64,000 nucleotides of DNA from Hemibagrus wyckioides (taxonomy: Eukaryota > Chordata > Actinopteri > Siluriformes > Bagridae). This document shows positions 35,262 through 60,589 of the stretch, in pieces. The position numbers and the translations under genes are program-made. The DNA is taken from positions 22,135,780 through 22,199,779 of the forward strand of contig NC_080710.1 of NCBI RefSeq assembly GCF_019097595.1, read 5' to 3'. Within the stretch, counting starts at the first letter, position 1, and the number at the start of each line of letters is the position of its first letter. The notes under the pieces are model-generated. The model made no database searches. It was not told the origin of the DNA and saw only the letters and a program-made list of their open reading frames with translations.

Positions 35262-35723
35262 ACTGACACCAAAACCAGCACATGTTTATAATTATACGAG
35301 TTGCCTGTTTTCTGGCTTGATCTGAAATTTTTACATCACTTAAGTGTGTGGTGGTGTATTCATCAAGTGCAAATGACAAAGAAATTTCAAGAAAATTTTC
35401 ATGATGTACCTAGTAGTGTTCTTTTTTCATTTTCCACTGTTTCCTTCACCTGTCTGTCTTGTCATTGAGAACTTTGAAAGGGCTCAAAGTTGAATGTAAT
35501 CCACATTACATTAATGTGAATATAAACCACATTACATCAAAGTTGAATCCACATTCATACTAATTTTCAGGATCAAATAAATATATGTATATATTACATT
35601 GTTTACAACCTGTGTCTTGTGTTGTGTACCACACAAATGGGCAGATTAGTGCAGTTAGTGGACACTAATAACTGCTTAATATTTTAACATGGTTTAAAGG
35701 GTTAACATAAGTTAAGTTGTCTT
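35262..35723. other. AT-rich spacer (unit 2)
   Basis: Copy of 16,212-16,673; no gene seen. Confidence 0.4.
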
Positions 35724-35823
35724 TGTCACATTTACATTACTGCACAGTGAAATTCATTCTTTGCATATCCCATCCTTGGGGGTTGAACCCAGATCTTCTG
35801 GTCAACGACTCAGAGCCTTAACC
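35724..35823. repeat. SINE-like dispersed repeat fragment (unit 2)
   Basis: Copy of 16,674-16,773. Confidence 0.5.
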
Positions 35824-35984
35824 TTAATTGTGATCTGGATCCTAGCACAAACACACTGACTAATCAAAACAGTAATACATCCATGTAGCTAACATGACAA
35901 CATTTCTGAGAAACTGAATCTTTTTATTTATTTAATGTTGAATGTTAGACAGTTAGCTAAAACGAGCCACCATGACAAGACTTT

Positions 35985-36038
35985 TTTTTCTCTCCCCCCC
36001 TACCCCCCCCCCCCAACCCCCCCCCCCCACTCCCCCCA
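35985..36038. repeat. Poly-C rich tract (unit 2)
   Basis: C-rich tract with runs longer than in unit 1 and a different interruption pattern. Confidence 0.8.
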
Positions 36039-36093
36039 AAACGTTCTAAAATTCAAATTTTAAAAATACACGAGTGGTGCGGCGTTAGAAACA

Positions 36094-36371
36094 GATACAA
36101 CTACAGGAGAAAAACCGGAGAGATTCACCATCATAACAAGTGAGTATTGGATACAACTACAAGAGAAATACCGGAGAGATTCACCATCATAACAAGTGAG
36201 TATTGGATACAACATCAGAAGAAATACCGGAGAGATTCATCATCAGAAGAAATACCGGAGAGATTCACCATCAGAAGAAATACCGGAGAGATTCACCATC
36301 AGAAGAAATACCGGAGAGATTCACCATCAGAAGAAATACCGGATTGATTCACCATCATAAGAAGTGAGTAT
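36094..36371 (+). repeat. Minisatellite upstream of the kinase start (unit 2, 278 bp)
   Basis: Same 56-bp and 28-bp units as at 17,049-17,410 but 84 bp shorter, which equals one 56-bp plus one 28-bp unit. It ends 38 bp before the ATG at 36,410. The copy-number change between otherwise near-identical units shows that it is hypervariable. Confidence 0.95.
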
Positions 36372-36409
36372 CGGCAATTGATACCGAGAATAAAGCGACA
36401 CCTGCTGGG

Positions 36410-39400
36410 ATGTTTCTGAACGGCTATAAAAGTGCATCTTCACCGGCTGTGATGGGAACCGTGTCCACGGCAGTGGGCTCACAGCGGACTCCCACAGGTA
36501 AGTGTTTTTATTCACACTCTGTTATCAAAATGTAGTAATATATTATATAGTTGTATTGTTAGTACCCTGTCTGAAAGGTAATTTGAATGGAAAAGGGTTT
36601 TAATTTTAGTATTTTAACGTGTATATACACCAGAGGGCGCCAACACGGCGCTAGCGAGCTAACAGTCGCTCACTTCTGAAGTTTGGATCATTTTACTGAA
36701 TCGGATCTTTGAATCTCTTTTCGAGTCATTTCGTTCATTTCATTCATTTCAGCGGAATATAACTGCAATGTTACGTGTTAGCCGCAAACATTGATCACTA
36801 AGAAAAAAAGGAAGGAAAATAACTTTAAATCAATGTGTAAGGAGAAGATGAGTTTAGCTATATAAGTATACACACAGCAAGAGGAGGGAGGAATAACATC
36901 ACATCTTAGTTCAGATGATAACAAGGATTTAAAAAAGGGTTGAGAAATATTTTTAGTTCATATTTTTGTTGCATAAAATGATTTTTTTTTCATATTGATG
37001 CATACTACAATCAAAATGTTCATGATATTCTAAGCACATCTTATAAGATAGTATCTTTTTAGATTATATGACACTGGGAGGATGGTACACAGTGACAGAA
37101 AATGTCTTGCTTTAGCAATATTCACCATAAATAATTGTCTGTGGAATATATTTTAATGGAAACGGACTCTGAAACTAAATCTATTAGTTTATATGTTCAA
37201 AGTTGTCCTGAAGAAGTAATTCTCTTCCTATGTTTAACGTTAAACATCACCCAACGCAGTGAACTAAAAGTGTTCTTTTGTGTCACCGTTTCAACCCCCA
37301 GCTAAGCCGTTAAAGAACACTCATCGTCACCATAAAATCCCAAGGTGTACCCAAAGGACCATTCAGAAAAGAAAGCGCTTGTTCTCGGGGCAGGCTGCAA
37401 ACCCTTCGGAGCATCGGGGGTGTAAGGAGACAGACCAGCCCAGTAACCTGGCAGATACAACCGAGCCTCTGCAGAAGAGACCAAGAACAGAGAGAAGTCC
37501 AGAGGAACCTGCTAACCAACCTATTATACGTCTTTCCAAATGTAAGGCAGAACTCATAGGTGAAATGCATAAAAAGTGGGCTGAGTTACATGAATAAGAG
37601 ACTTATAATTGGATGTTTTTTGCAGCACATTGGACGAAGGCGTATTTGGAAGGAGAACTGCTGGGTGCAGGAGGATTTGGTTGTGTGTTTGCTGGGATAC
37701 GGAAAGAAGACGGATTGCCAGTAAGTCTTTCCATTTCTGTTTTTACTCTAGCCTTTGACCAATGTTCTACACAATCAGAAGTAAAGTTGATCAGTGCTCC
37801 TAATGTTCAGAAGGTAATCAATAACTTAACAAATTTTAATCTTCTAAGCTTAATTTGCAGTCAATTGCTGCCAGGTATTAGTCATAATCTTAAATATTAA
37901 AACTGAACTCAGGAATGTGTTCACTGGTAGGTGACTGTGCCTTTTGAAGGATGCTGATTGTTATACGTCTCTTGACCTCCCTTTATTCTGACATATTTTA
38001 CTGCTAATCTTGACATGGATCACTGTAGAATTGTGAGATTGGCAATAAAATTGCAAAGCTCTTATTCAAAAGCAGTAATTACTGCTCTTTCATGCATGTC
38101 TAAAATTATATAACCTCACAAGCCAAATGTGTCTGAAGACCTCTTTTAGTTACTTCATGTATGTAAATGATTTCATTTAATTGTACATAACACATTCATC
38201 TTTCCTCAGGTTGCAATCAAGTTTGTCTCCAAGACAATGCCCTATGAAAAACTGCAGCTTGTAAGTTTCTTTATCATAATATACATCCTACCTATTACTA
38301 TAACCTAGCACACATACTAAAAATCAGATTTCTACAAAGATAGTATTACAAAGGATGGCGTTATAGCGTGTGGCACTTATTCTTTCCTTTTTGTCCCATA
38401 CTACAGACAGGATATGGATGGCTCCCCACTGAGATAGCGCTGATGGTCCTTGCAAACACCAAACCTTGCTCAAGAATCCTCAAGATTCTGGACTGGTTCG
38501 AAGAGCCAAAACACTATGTTGTCATTCTGGAACGGCCTGAACCATGTCTGGACCTCCATGAATTCTCCAGCAAGCAAGGTGGATGTTTGACTGAGGTCGT
38601 GGCTCGCCATGTGATGTTTCAGCTGATGGAGGCGCTGACACATTGTAAGAGCCAGGGGATACTGCACCGTGATGTCAAGCCAGAAAACATCCTTATTCAG
38701 ACAGGCACATGGCAGGTCAAGCTGTTTGACTTCGGTTGCGGAGACCTCGTCAAAGACTATTACAATGACTTCGCAGGTGTCTGATTTGAGACCATGAGTT
38801 CTTGGTGGCAGCAAGTACTGTGACTCTTTTTCTAAATCTAAAGTATCTTTGTTAACAGGCACATCTGAATATGCCCCTCCTGAGTGGTTCATCCAGGGGC
38901 AGTATCGGGCAGACCCAGCTACCGTCTGGTCTGTGGGAGTGACACTGTACAGGCTGGTGTGTGGCTGTCTGCCTTTCAGGACCACTGAGGAAACAAAAAT
39001 TGGCTATTTGTTCTTCCCTGAAAGTCTGTCTCAAGGCAAGAAAGTAGAAAGACTGATAAGCTATGGACTAATTAATAGCAGACTGAACTATACCTTATAC
39101 ACAGACTTGAGCAGAGAAAGAAGTGTTCATTTATTTTAATGTATTTTATTTTATGACTATGTATTAATTAGTCAATATGATAAAATTGACAGGAAATGTG
39201 TAGAGTTACAAGTGTGAGGAATTTCTAATGTACTCTACAGCATTTTCTTTAAAGGATTATTTATTATAAAGCAGGTTCTTTATGGGGTTAAGTATTAGAT
39301 TCTTCTTTCTATGTCTTATTGATTCATGTACCTGGGTATTGTGTAACAGAGTGCAGCGATCTGATCCGTTGGTGTCTGAGACCCAATGAAGAAGACAGAC

Positions 39401-39441
39401 CCAGCCTGGAGGAAATAGAGTTTCACCAATGGTTTTACTAA
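36410..39441 (+). CDS. PIM-like serine/threonine kinase, complete copy 3 (376 aa)
   Basis: Exons 36410-36497, 37302-37559, 37626-37720, 38210-38260, 38407-38776, 38859-39035, 39350-39441. The structure, phases, 66-bp intron 2 and GC-donor intron 6 match copy 2. All kinase motifs are present: GAGGFG loop, VAIK, ERPEP hinge, HRD, DFG, APPEW. The only protein difference seen from copy 2 is Phe182 to Thr (codon TTC to ACC, two adjacent changes), just after the alpha-C helix region. The polyadenylation signal is at 39,674-39,679. This is the last intact kinase before the array ends. It should encode an active enzyme by motif content; expression is not shown. Confidence 0.92.
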
Positions 39442-39540
39442 CCAGATTTCTGAAGGGCCAGTGTACAGGAGACAGGGACCACTGCACTAACCTCCTCTTA
39501 AAAAATTGTAATATATCTGAACTTTTGTTAAGACTTGTAC
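38108..39540. repeat. Tandem array unit 3, truncated right end of the array
   Basis: The sequence matches units 1 and 2 almost base for base through kinase exons 4-7. Single differences begin near 39,145 and an insertion appears near 39,590. Beyond that the same flank continues only as a visibly diverged copy, to about 42,740. This is therefore the downstream edge of the recently amplified segment. Confidence 0.85.
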
Positions 39541-42500
39541 AGAACTTTTGTAAAGAATTTCTAATTAATTATATAACTGTAAATACATCTGAATTCATTG
39601 TACAGAATCCTTACCTTTGATCTAAAATGAGTTTTTTCATTTTTCATTATCTTATTATTTTTGTGCTTTATTTAATAAAAGAATATTTTTTGTTATCATG
39701 GATAAGTGTGTAGGAAGGTCAGGGCAAAATGAGAGCATTACTATTGCTTCTGTAAGAAATTACTTGATATGTCACTCCCAAATATTTGTTAGAAACAGCA
39801 AAAATGAAAAATAAACACAAACATGTCATGATTGCTGGTGGTGCACAGTATAAAATTCCTGTCTTTAGCTTTCTTTGCAGAGCAGACAATCCTGCCCACT
39901 AACAGAGATTTCCCAACAAATCCCTCCTCCACAATGTCTTCAATTCACATAAAGGATTTCTTTCTATTTAAAACATTTTTCATGAAATTAATTTTTCATC
40001 TATTAACCATCTATCACTGTACAGGGGTAATTACTTTCCAACATTCATTATCATGGCTGTGATTGGCATAATACACCAGAATTTTTATAAAGAAATGTTC
40101 ATGAGAGAGTATCTTTGTTTATGAAATAAACCAGGGAAAGAAATTGTCTTTCATCCGCAGCAGTGGTTTAATGTGATGGTAATTATGAAAAAGGAAAACA
40201 ATACACAAATGCACACCAACTTTTGTGGGTGCCACACTTTCAAAATAAAGCTGAAAGCCTGCAGCTTTATCTCATATTCATTACTTAACTGTAACTCCGA
40301 CGTATATGCTGTGGTTGACAGCTGTTCTTCTTTCTTTCTGATTTTCTACAAGAATTATAAAAGTTAGCAACACAGTCCAATTAGCATTAAAGCTTCACTA
40401 TAGTTAACTACACCAGTTTTTATGCTGTATGTTAATAGGGGAACACACCATTTGGCCTAGTGACACTGCTGGGGTTTGTTCTGAGTCAGATCACTGGCGG
40501 AAATACCAGAGCAACCTGTTGATGAAGGTCACATCAAACTGTGTGCTTGTGTTGCAAGGATGACACAGAAACTGTCCCAAGTCTCCATGTTAACCTTTGG
40601 TGTTTCCTTTAATCTAAAAATATGGAGTTTCAACAATGACTAATCTTAAAGATAAATCTGAAGTTAATTGCTCATACAGAGGCTTGACATGATGGGAACA
40701 GAATAGCATGCTGCTAACATATAAACAAAGGAATAATAGAGAAGTAGAGGTGTTGTGTTGTGCAGGACGTGCTGCCAGGAACAAGCTGTGCACAAGTGCT
40801 CACTCCTCAGGAGACACAAAAGGTACTATGTCCTTTGTGCAGCACTTGATCATTAAATAAAACTTACAAAGCCTACTAGGTGACTTATGATTCTTCCTGA
40901 GGAAGTTTTTGGATTAAAAAACCTCGAAAATTATATATATCTCCTTCTGCGTGACATAATTTGTTTTACACCGAATCATACAGTGATTCAAGTGTTACAA
41001 GCAGTATTATTTGAGCTTGTAAGAAGTTTAAATCCAGTAGATGGTGCTATAGCACTTTAATAGACTACATGCAGCTATCCCATTGTGAAGTGGACACAGC
41101 ATACTAGTTCATGACCAGTGTCCTGGCTGTAACCATGAGCAACACCAGTGCTTCTACACAATTTACTTTACACAGTGATTTGTCTTCCTGGCTGTCTTTG
41201 GCGATTACGCCAAGGGGTTTTATATGGGGAAGATGCAAAATACATTTATGGCCAAGACACATCCACCATCAAAGTACCTTTTAAGCACCATCCATCATAC
41301 CTCTGCAACATGCTATTCCTGGAAATGATAGTAGCATTTGACTCTGTGGCACGACCAGTATGGCAGCCACCATAACTGACTTCCCAGCATTTGAAACAAG
41401 TTGAATCTAGCCCTAGAAAAAATGTTCTGTTTAAAGTAAGTGCATATACTAAGCTGTTCTCCAAAAGCTGACTGCTTGTGTTACATGAATCCCAAGATCT
41501 TTGCAGAAAGAATGAAATGACTTCATGCCACATCAGTAAATGTAATGAATTATTACATATGTTAGTTTTTATTATTAATTATTTAATATAATGAAAGTAA
41601 TTCTAGGCTTAAATCTATTTGCAGTGATACAAAACCCTGTCTCAAAAAGGGGTGTAAAGCAATGCGACTATCTGTAACTGTTTAAACCACATACATTCTG
41701 ATTTAAACCAGAAGTGATCATTTTCTGGATCAAAATGTTTTTTTTTATTTTATGTGAACTCTTAATGAGTAGCTCTGCATAACATGGGATAACATGGGTG
41801 TTTATTATGTTATATGTTGTAACAGATTACAACAATAGACCTGTATTACTATCAGAGTTCCTTTAGTTTTTGTGTTGATAACATTCCAGAAATATCCATT
41901 ATCCATTATGGAGCATTTCCTAGCCATTTCTAATGGCTATATGACTTTCTGCCAAGATTTTCTATAAATCACAATGGAGAATGTTCATTTAGGAATAATT
42001 TAATGATTATTTAAAACACAGGTTGTTTATGTGAGATTTATGGAGCAGTGGCTCAATAAATACAAGCATATTTCTTTTGTTTCTACAGTAATTTGATAGC
42101 AATATAGATTTATTTTGAAGTTTATTGGACTAAAATAAACCAAAGGAATAGTGCTTTTTACAGCATATTATGTTATGTGCACGATATATCATGATCATTG
42201 TCTTTTCCCTGTGAGTAGAGTTGCCAGAATTATGGATTTTATACCACACACCATACAGGGGTTGTATGGGAACCAGTGAAAAAAAACCTCTCATTAATCC
42301 TGGTAGTCCATAGTTTGTTTACAAATGTGTATATAGTTCTGTAACAACACATATTAATAAAAAATATTTGTGACTAAACAGACAGATAAGTCATGTAACC
42401 TGGAAACCACTGAGTATGCATTTCAACTCTGGAGAAAATGGCTGAAGGAAAAGGGCACAATGGGAAGAGACAGTACATTTTTAAAAATATGAATGGGTCA

Positions 42501-43501
42501 CTGCATTGAATGCTTTGTACATAAGAAGTGCTTTTGCTCCAATAGCAGCTTGAAAATATGTTAGGTCCGAATTTAACAGGGAATTCAAATTCATTTTTGA
42601 AAGGTCTCGTCAATCTGTTTCTGTTATATGACTCTCAACTAATACAAGCATACAGAAAATAGGACCAGGTTGCCAAGATGGCTACCATGTGGACAGATGT
42701 AGTAGTTGAAAATGGCAGCATTAATTGTCCGGATTTGTACTAAAAATAATGTAAACATTATGTAAGGACAAATCACTTGGGTTTACACTGGAAAAATGAC
42801 CAACAATGGTGTGGTGGCATAATAAAAATCAGAGATACAACAGCACATTCTAGAGTATTTTATAGCTATTCCACAAGTTTGGCTATGATTTACTTTTAAA
42901 GTGCATTAAAGAACAACATTTTGTACTTTTAATCATATACTGTAAATTTTATGCCTAATATTGTGTAATATACGTAAAGAAGTACAAAGTTAGTTCCTGA
43001 AATCAATTGTTGTAACAGATGTAAACGGCCGTTCCCATACAAACCTTTCTGTTTTACATTCTTTTGAGGTTACAATGCTATTTGTCATGTTGCCAATGAC
43101 ATGATGTTATCTAAGATTTCAAAGAACATTAAACCTGTATAGGTTAGAGCTCCTAAAATTAAAATGCAAATAAATGGTCATACAGAAGCATATCCACAGA
43201 GACAGCTATAAACTGTCCCTCCAAAAGCTAAGCAACATTCAGATATCCATAAGCAGATGTGTATGTTCTTGACCCATGCAAAATGCAAACTAGGGTGTGT
43301 GTGTGTGTGTGTGTGTATGTGTCTCAGTGCTCATTGTAGCTTTATAGGAGAAACCACATTCTGCAAATGTGCAAACACAGTCTGAAGGTGCAGGGTCACA
43401 CTTATGCAGATGATACTATATCAGCTAATATACACCAGAAGAGGATTCGGGGTTGTCAGGCTCTAACAGTCAATCTATCATTTTTACCAATCTGCTGTGA
43501 A
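39442..43501. other. Array edge and intergenic region before the SRCR receptor gene
   Basis: Up to about 42,740 the sequence is a diverged copy of the kinase 3' flank of units 1 and 2. Similarity runs 39,442-40,850, is interrupted by about 1.3 kb not present in units 1/2 (about 40,855-42,140), and resumes in pieces near 42,140-42,235 and 42,575-42,740. From 42,740 to 43,501 nothing is recognised except a GT microsatellite. No coding exon is supported. Confidence 0.6.
43295..43316. repeat. (GT)n microsatellite
   Basis: Eleven GT units, about 190 bp upstream of the receptor start codon. Confidence 0.9.
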
Positions 43502-55962
<12,461 letters not shown>

Positions 55963-56657
55963 ATGCTGAAGCCGCCATCACTGACAAGCTCAGATCAAGA
56001 CACTTCTCCATGAAATGGTTGCTATCATATTTATTTAGTTAGATGTTATATTTTAAAATAAAGTCTTTGCGATTTTCTATGTACATGCTCCTTTAATCTC
56101 TTTTGAACCGAACAAAAGTGTTTGACATTCTACAACAGTTTCAATAAATAGAAACAAATCTGTAACACATTATAAAATTAGACTTTATGAGAAGAAAATT
56201 TCTATAGGCAAAAAACAAAACAAAAAACATTTCAGTCATAGAGGCATTCAAAGCGCACATGGCCAAAAAAAGGGGGGGAACTTAACTTGCTACTTAAGTT
56301 TCATTTATTTGACTTCTGTTAAATATATATGCATTATGTTCAACTAAATTCTTATAAATGAATGAATTTCACTGCAAATGTCTTTAAAATCCACTTCACT
56401 CGTAAACAGCAATGTAGTATCTGTAATATATACATTAATATCTTACATTTTATATTATTTTATATTAGACACTTAATGCTGGAATGATGATTGCTCTAAT
56501 GCTACATTAAACATCGAACTTCTATCTTACTATTTCCATTGTCTGGGAAAAAAGAATACAGAAAATGTCCAGCATCTTCTATTAAGTGGAAAGCACATGA
56601 TGAGTGTTGATTGGTATCCCTTTTGAATAGCTGCAACTTGGGAGTCAGATACAAAAA

Positions 56658-59600
56658 TCAGCAAGCTGTGTGTTGGCCACAAACCCACTTGAGCTTAGGT
56701 AGGTGTCGGAGTTCGGACAGAGCGATGGCAGAGTGCCAGCTACACTGGCAGGCATATGCCCGAGCGCCTTGCTTCCTCTTTAACTTCACTCCCAACTTGT
56801 TACAGTCTGGCATGTTGTTTCTACAAAGCACAATACAAAGTGTTGCAAGCATGTACAGACACACACAAGCATCTACAATTACACATACAATTTTGAATTT
56901 TCAATGCAAATCATTTCATCATCAGAATGGACACAGATTATCAAGCCTAAAAGTAACAATACCAAGCATAAAAGTGAAGAAGAATCTTTATCTGATCAAT
57001 ATACTAAGCAACGTATTTTTTCAAGGCGTCCCTGCTAATTATAAAGTAAACAGTTTTAGGTCCTAGTGACATGATAGTCATTGGTGGTGAGATTACAAGC
57101 TTATCTGTAACCATTTTCTACATCTCTTATCTTATTCACTTGTTTTGCTTGTTGCAGTTCACTTTACACTTGCGGCAGCTGCCTCTGACGAGAGTGGTTT
57201 ATTCTGAAAAGTACTGTACTTGTACTGGCATTTTAAATCACAAACAGCGAATGCAATGTTTTATCATCGCTGCTACATGATTTATCTTTTTTAAGTCAGC
57301 TATGAACATCGATTGATTTTGCATACCTGGGGCACGTACAAAAATACACCACCACAGCATTCTGCGGGGGTAAATAGCTACATCGGAAAATCCCTCCCAT
57401 TTGGCCCCATTATTTAAGAATGTGCTCTGCTTAAGTATGTCACTGCAGAGAGGGTATATTGGAATAATTACAGCCGTGATTATGTCACAGAGATGCTGAA
57501 AATAAGACTGCTCAGCGGTGAAAAAATAAAGCAACCAGATATAAAGCCCACAGTAAGAAATTGTTGCAGTCATGTGGAAAATGTACTCATCAGAGTTCTG
57601 TATTTTTATTTTTTCATGTTAAAAGCCATTCTTCTGTCACATTATCTTACTCTATTATGGCATACATTATTAGATTCATTTGCTGGATTTGTGCAATGAC
57701 ACAAACATTCGTTCAAGCTATGAAACAAAGGAGCAAATTCAGAAAACTGAACTTTGTTTATCTGCGCTTAAGCACACAGCACTTCATCATGCAGCACTAC
57801 TGTCCTCTACAGGATAGACTCAAAACTACACTCAAAATCATACCTGAAAAACAGATAGTCACAAGAAGAGTCCCACTCCTGATCATCAAACATAATGACG
57901 CGAAAGTCACAAGATGTGCATCTTAACTGGTCACAAGCTCTACAAAAATAAGTCAAGTGTATTTAAGAGATTGAATTCCACTGTATTTTTTCTCTGTCTA
58001 ATTATCCACAAATCTAACTTGACATCTGCATGCTTTCTAAGATTCTTTGTCTTATGTCCAGAAACGTCACTAATTACTAATAGGAACAGCATGGAGAGAT
58101 ATTAAGTTCAATTAATAGCTAGACATAATAACTTTAATCCTCAATTGTGGCATATGGTTTTATTAATTACTATTAAACACCACCGAATCAGAAACACAGA
58201 TGACAGAGAGGTCGTTACAGAATAAAGCTTGCTGTCTCTCATAAGTAGGCTGACATTGCAGTGTGTGACGTGGAAGACTTTCATGTAACACTCACCTCTG
58301 CGTAACACTTGTTCCTACACCACTTGCTATAGAGCTTCCACCCAAATACACAGGGCAACACCTGTTTACAAACACACAAGCACAATTTATCTTTAAAGCC
58401 ATATGATATATCTAATTAGACATAATATTTTATACCTTCGATGGAATTTAACTTTGGCTTATGCTTTAGTTTCACTGTTACTACAGGATTATGACTAAGG
58501 AACATTAAATGGTTTAATTCCTACACCAATTGATGACAGCACAGTATAAAATAAGGGTTAATATAGTATTAAGCCAGCACAGTTGTTTATGCATAATAAC
58601 AATCCACTTACTTCTTTAAAGCTGTTTCAAAAGAAGACTTTGTTAAAACAGGTCTCTGTGAATTTGGGAAAGAAAAGGTTAGACAGTTTGCAAGGAAAAA
58701 GCTGATGTTCTCATGTATCCTGTATGCATTTAAAACCTACATATACTCACATGTGAAGTGGAGGCTGGATAATCATCATCTAGTATTTCCTGAAGCACAG
58801 CCTCAATGTTATTGTCCACTCCTTCAGCTTCATGTGGTTTTGAAATGCTGGCAGTACAAGAACACCATGGTTCAATGTCTCTTTCACACACACACACCCC
58901 ATACATCCATACACTTAGTTTTGACTTTGTTACCTTGTTAATATTTGCAATTATTAGCTATTTTAACAGATTCATTAATTTGTAGACATAAAGTATTGAT
59001 TGCAGAGCATCTACATAACTTGTAAGCCACCCACAGACATTTCAATGTCACTGCTGGACCTGCCAGACTTAAGTTAACAACCTTTTGTGGTCAGAAACAG
59101 CCACAGTTCACACCCCTGGTCCTACACACATGTTACATTTCCCCATCACATCTTTCTCTGCTCTAACACTCCCTGCAAGAAAGGGTTGGCATCCTGTGAA
59201 TAAATGATGATATAGTAGTATGAGGGGGAAAATAAAAACAACCATACAGTCTCTGACTGTACCTGATACACATAGCTGATACCCCCAACACACACACACA
59301 TTACTACTACTACTATTACTACTACAACTACCTAGTGTCACATTGTGATCAGGATATAATGGTGACTAATTTTGGATAGCAAAAGTCCTCAAGCAAAAGG
59401 GCTACAGTCATCAATTGTGTGCTGAAGAAGTCCTCTTTTTAGGAAGGATTACTTTGTGAAATGATCAGTGGGTGTAGATACATGGTAGACGAAATGTTAC
59501 CTGGATGCAGGAAAAGCCAACTATCCAGAACATAATAACATGACATGTAGCTAACAAGCTAGATATCTTAACATGTATAACAAGTAAAAAAAACAAAAAC

Positions 59601-59887
59601 AAAAAAAAACCTTGTTCATAAATTCTTCTTCAGCCAGGAAGCTATAGGGGGCTGCATGTCTCGGTTATGTGGTTATGTTAGATTTGCCTAAACACGTTAG
59701 CTGTATGCACTTGTAGACTGGCGACTATAGCGATAATTTTGTACCTGTGCACGTAGTCATTATTTCTTTGCGGTCTGTGGCTGTCTTGCTCGGCTTTAAA
59801 AGTGCATGAAGGCCGATGCGACAGCGAAATCTCTCGACAAAACATGGCTTCTACCTCGTCTAATAAAGCGTCCAAACTGTCCGCCAT
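56658..59887 (-). CDS. cfap418: Cilia and flagella associated protein 418 (202 aa)
   Basis: Minus strand, six exons from high to low coordinate: 59745-59887, 58751-58847, 58612-58655, 58296-58361, 57844-57939, 56658-56820. They sum to 609 nt with consistent phases (2, 0, 2, 2, 2). The start [17 protein letters not shown], the middle CPVYLGGSS, the zinc-binding-like segment [13 protein letters not shown] with [14 protein letters not shown], and the end [11 protein letters not shown] with LKWVCGQH match vertebrate CFAP418 (C8orf37), usually about 207 residues. That protein is linked to photoreceptor outer-segment upkeep and ciliopathy in humans. Introns are GT-AG. The gene is convergent with the SRCR receptor, with about 700 bp between the two stop codons. 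A possible polyadenylation signal is at 56,304-56,309 (minus strand). Confidence 0.94.
59301..59330. repeat. (ACT)n short microsatellite in cfap418 intron 1
   Basis: An imperfect TAC/ACT run directly after a CA run. Confidence 0.8.
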
Positions 59888-60589
59888 GTTGGGGTTATGT
59901 TTCAATCCTTTAGTGTGTTCCCTTCTAGTGATGTTCGACTCGTGAATGATTCGATCCTTTGAACTGATTCTTTTAAATGAATCGGTGAGCCAGTTCACAG
60001 ATCCATCTGAATCGTATTTTGGACTTGTAAGTGTTACTGGTTGAAATATTCATTAAATATCCAATGTGCAGTTCTAACAGTTTAGTAATTTAACTTCAGG
60101 AAAAGATGTTCCAGAATAGAGCCAAACCGAGGGGATAATGAATACAAGATGACCTCTTAAATGACTCTATTGAGTCACTCGCTGAACCGAGCAGCCATGT
60201 TAGACGAATCGGAAAACACTAGGGAGCGCTGGAGAATGCTCCCATAATGCCTCGCTTATCGTGTGTTTATCTGTAACGTTTCTATAGTTACATGTATTGG
60301 AGAAATGCAGACGAGGTCTAACACTATCTATAACTAAACTGCTGGTCAAACTGTCTGTGTTGAGGATTGTCGATATAACAAAGTTACTGTGTGGTAAGAA
60401 TGTGTAATCGTTGCATCAGTGCAAACTGAAAAGGGCAGTTCTGTGCTTGTGGCCTTTTTCACTCGTTAGGAATGCTACTTTATCAAGTCCGGTTTTATTT
60501 TGAGCTCAGGTCGTGCTTTCACTGCAATCTCTATGTGGGTTGCTGGAACTGCTCATAAAACCAGGAACGGATATTTTGCAAAACGATGA
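59888..60589. other. cfap418 upstream region
   Basis: Holds the presumed cfap418 promoter (minus strand). At 59,935-60,000 and 60,160-60,215 there are many short ATTCG/GAATC-type motifs (GAATGATTCG, GAATCGGTGAGCC, GACGAATCGG), typical of a small fish dispersed repeat. No TATA box or other gene recognised. Confidence 0.45.

Larger units (their letters stand above)
19147..38107. repeat. Tandem array unit 2 (about 18.96 kb)
   Basis: Complete copy of the repeat unit, head to tail with unit 1. It is shorter than unit 1 because it lacks about 75 bp at 21,217, has a shorter poly-T inside the L2 (about 19 versus 40 T), and lacks 84 bp of the minisatellite upstream of the kinase start. Gene content and order are identical to unit 1. 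The near-identity means either a very recent duplication, continuing homogenisation, or an assembly duplication. Confidence 0.95.

Noticed and set aside
43367..43501. In-frame upstream ATG extending the SRCR receptor N-terminus by 45 residues
   Set aside because: The extension is hydrophilic and would bury the hydrophobic signal peptide that begins exactly at the ATG at 43,502.
57238..57573. 111-codon minus-strand frame between cfap418 exons 5 and 6
   Set aside because: It lies within an intron of a well-supported gene and shows no family motif.
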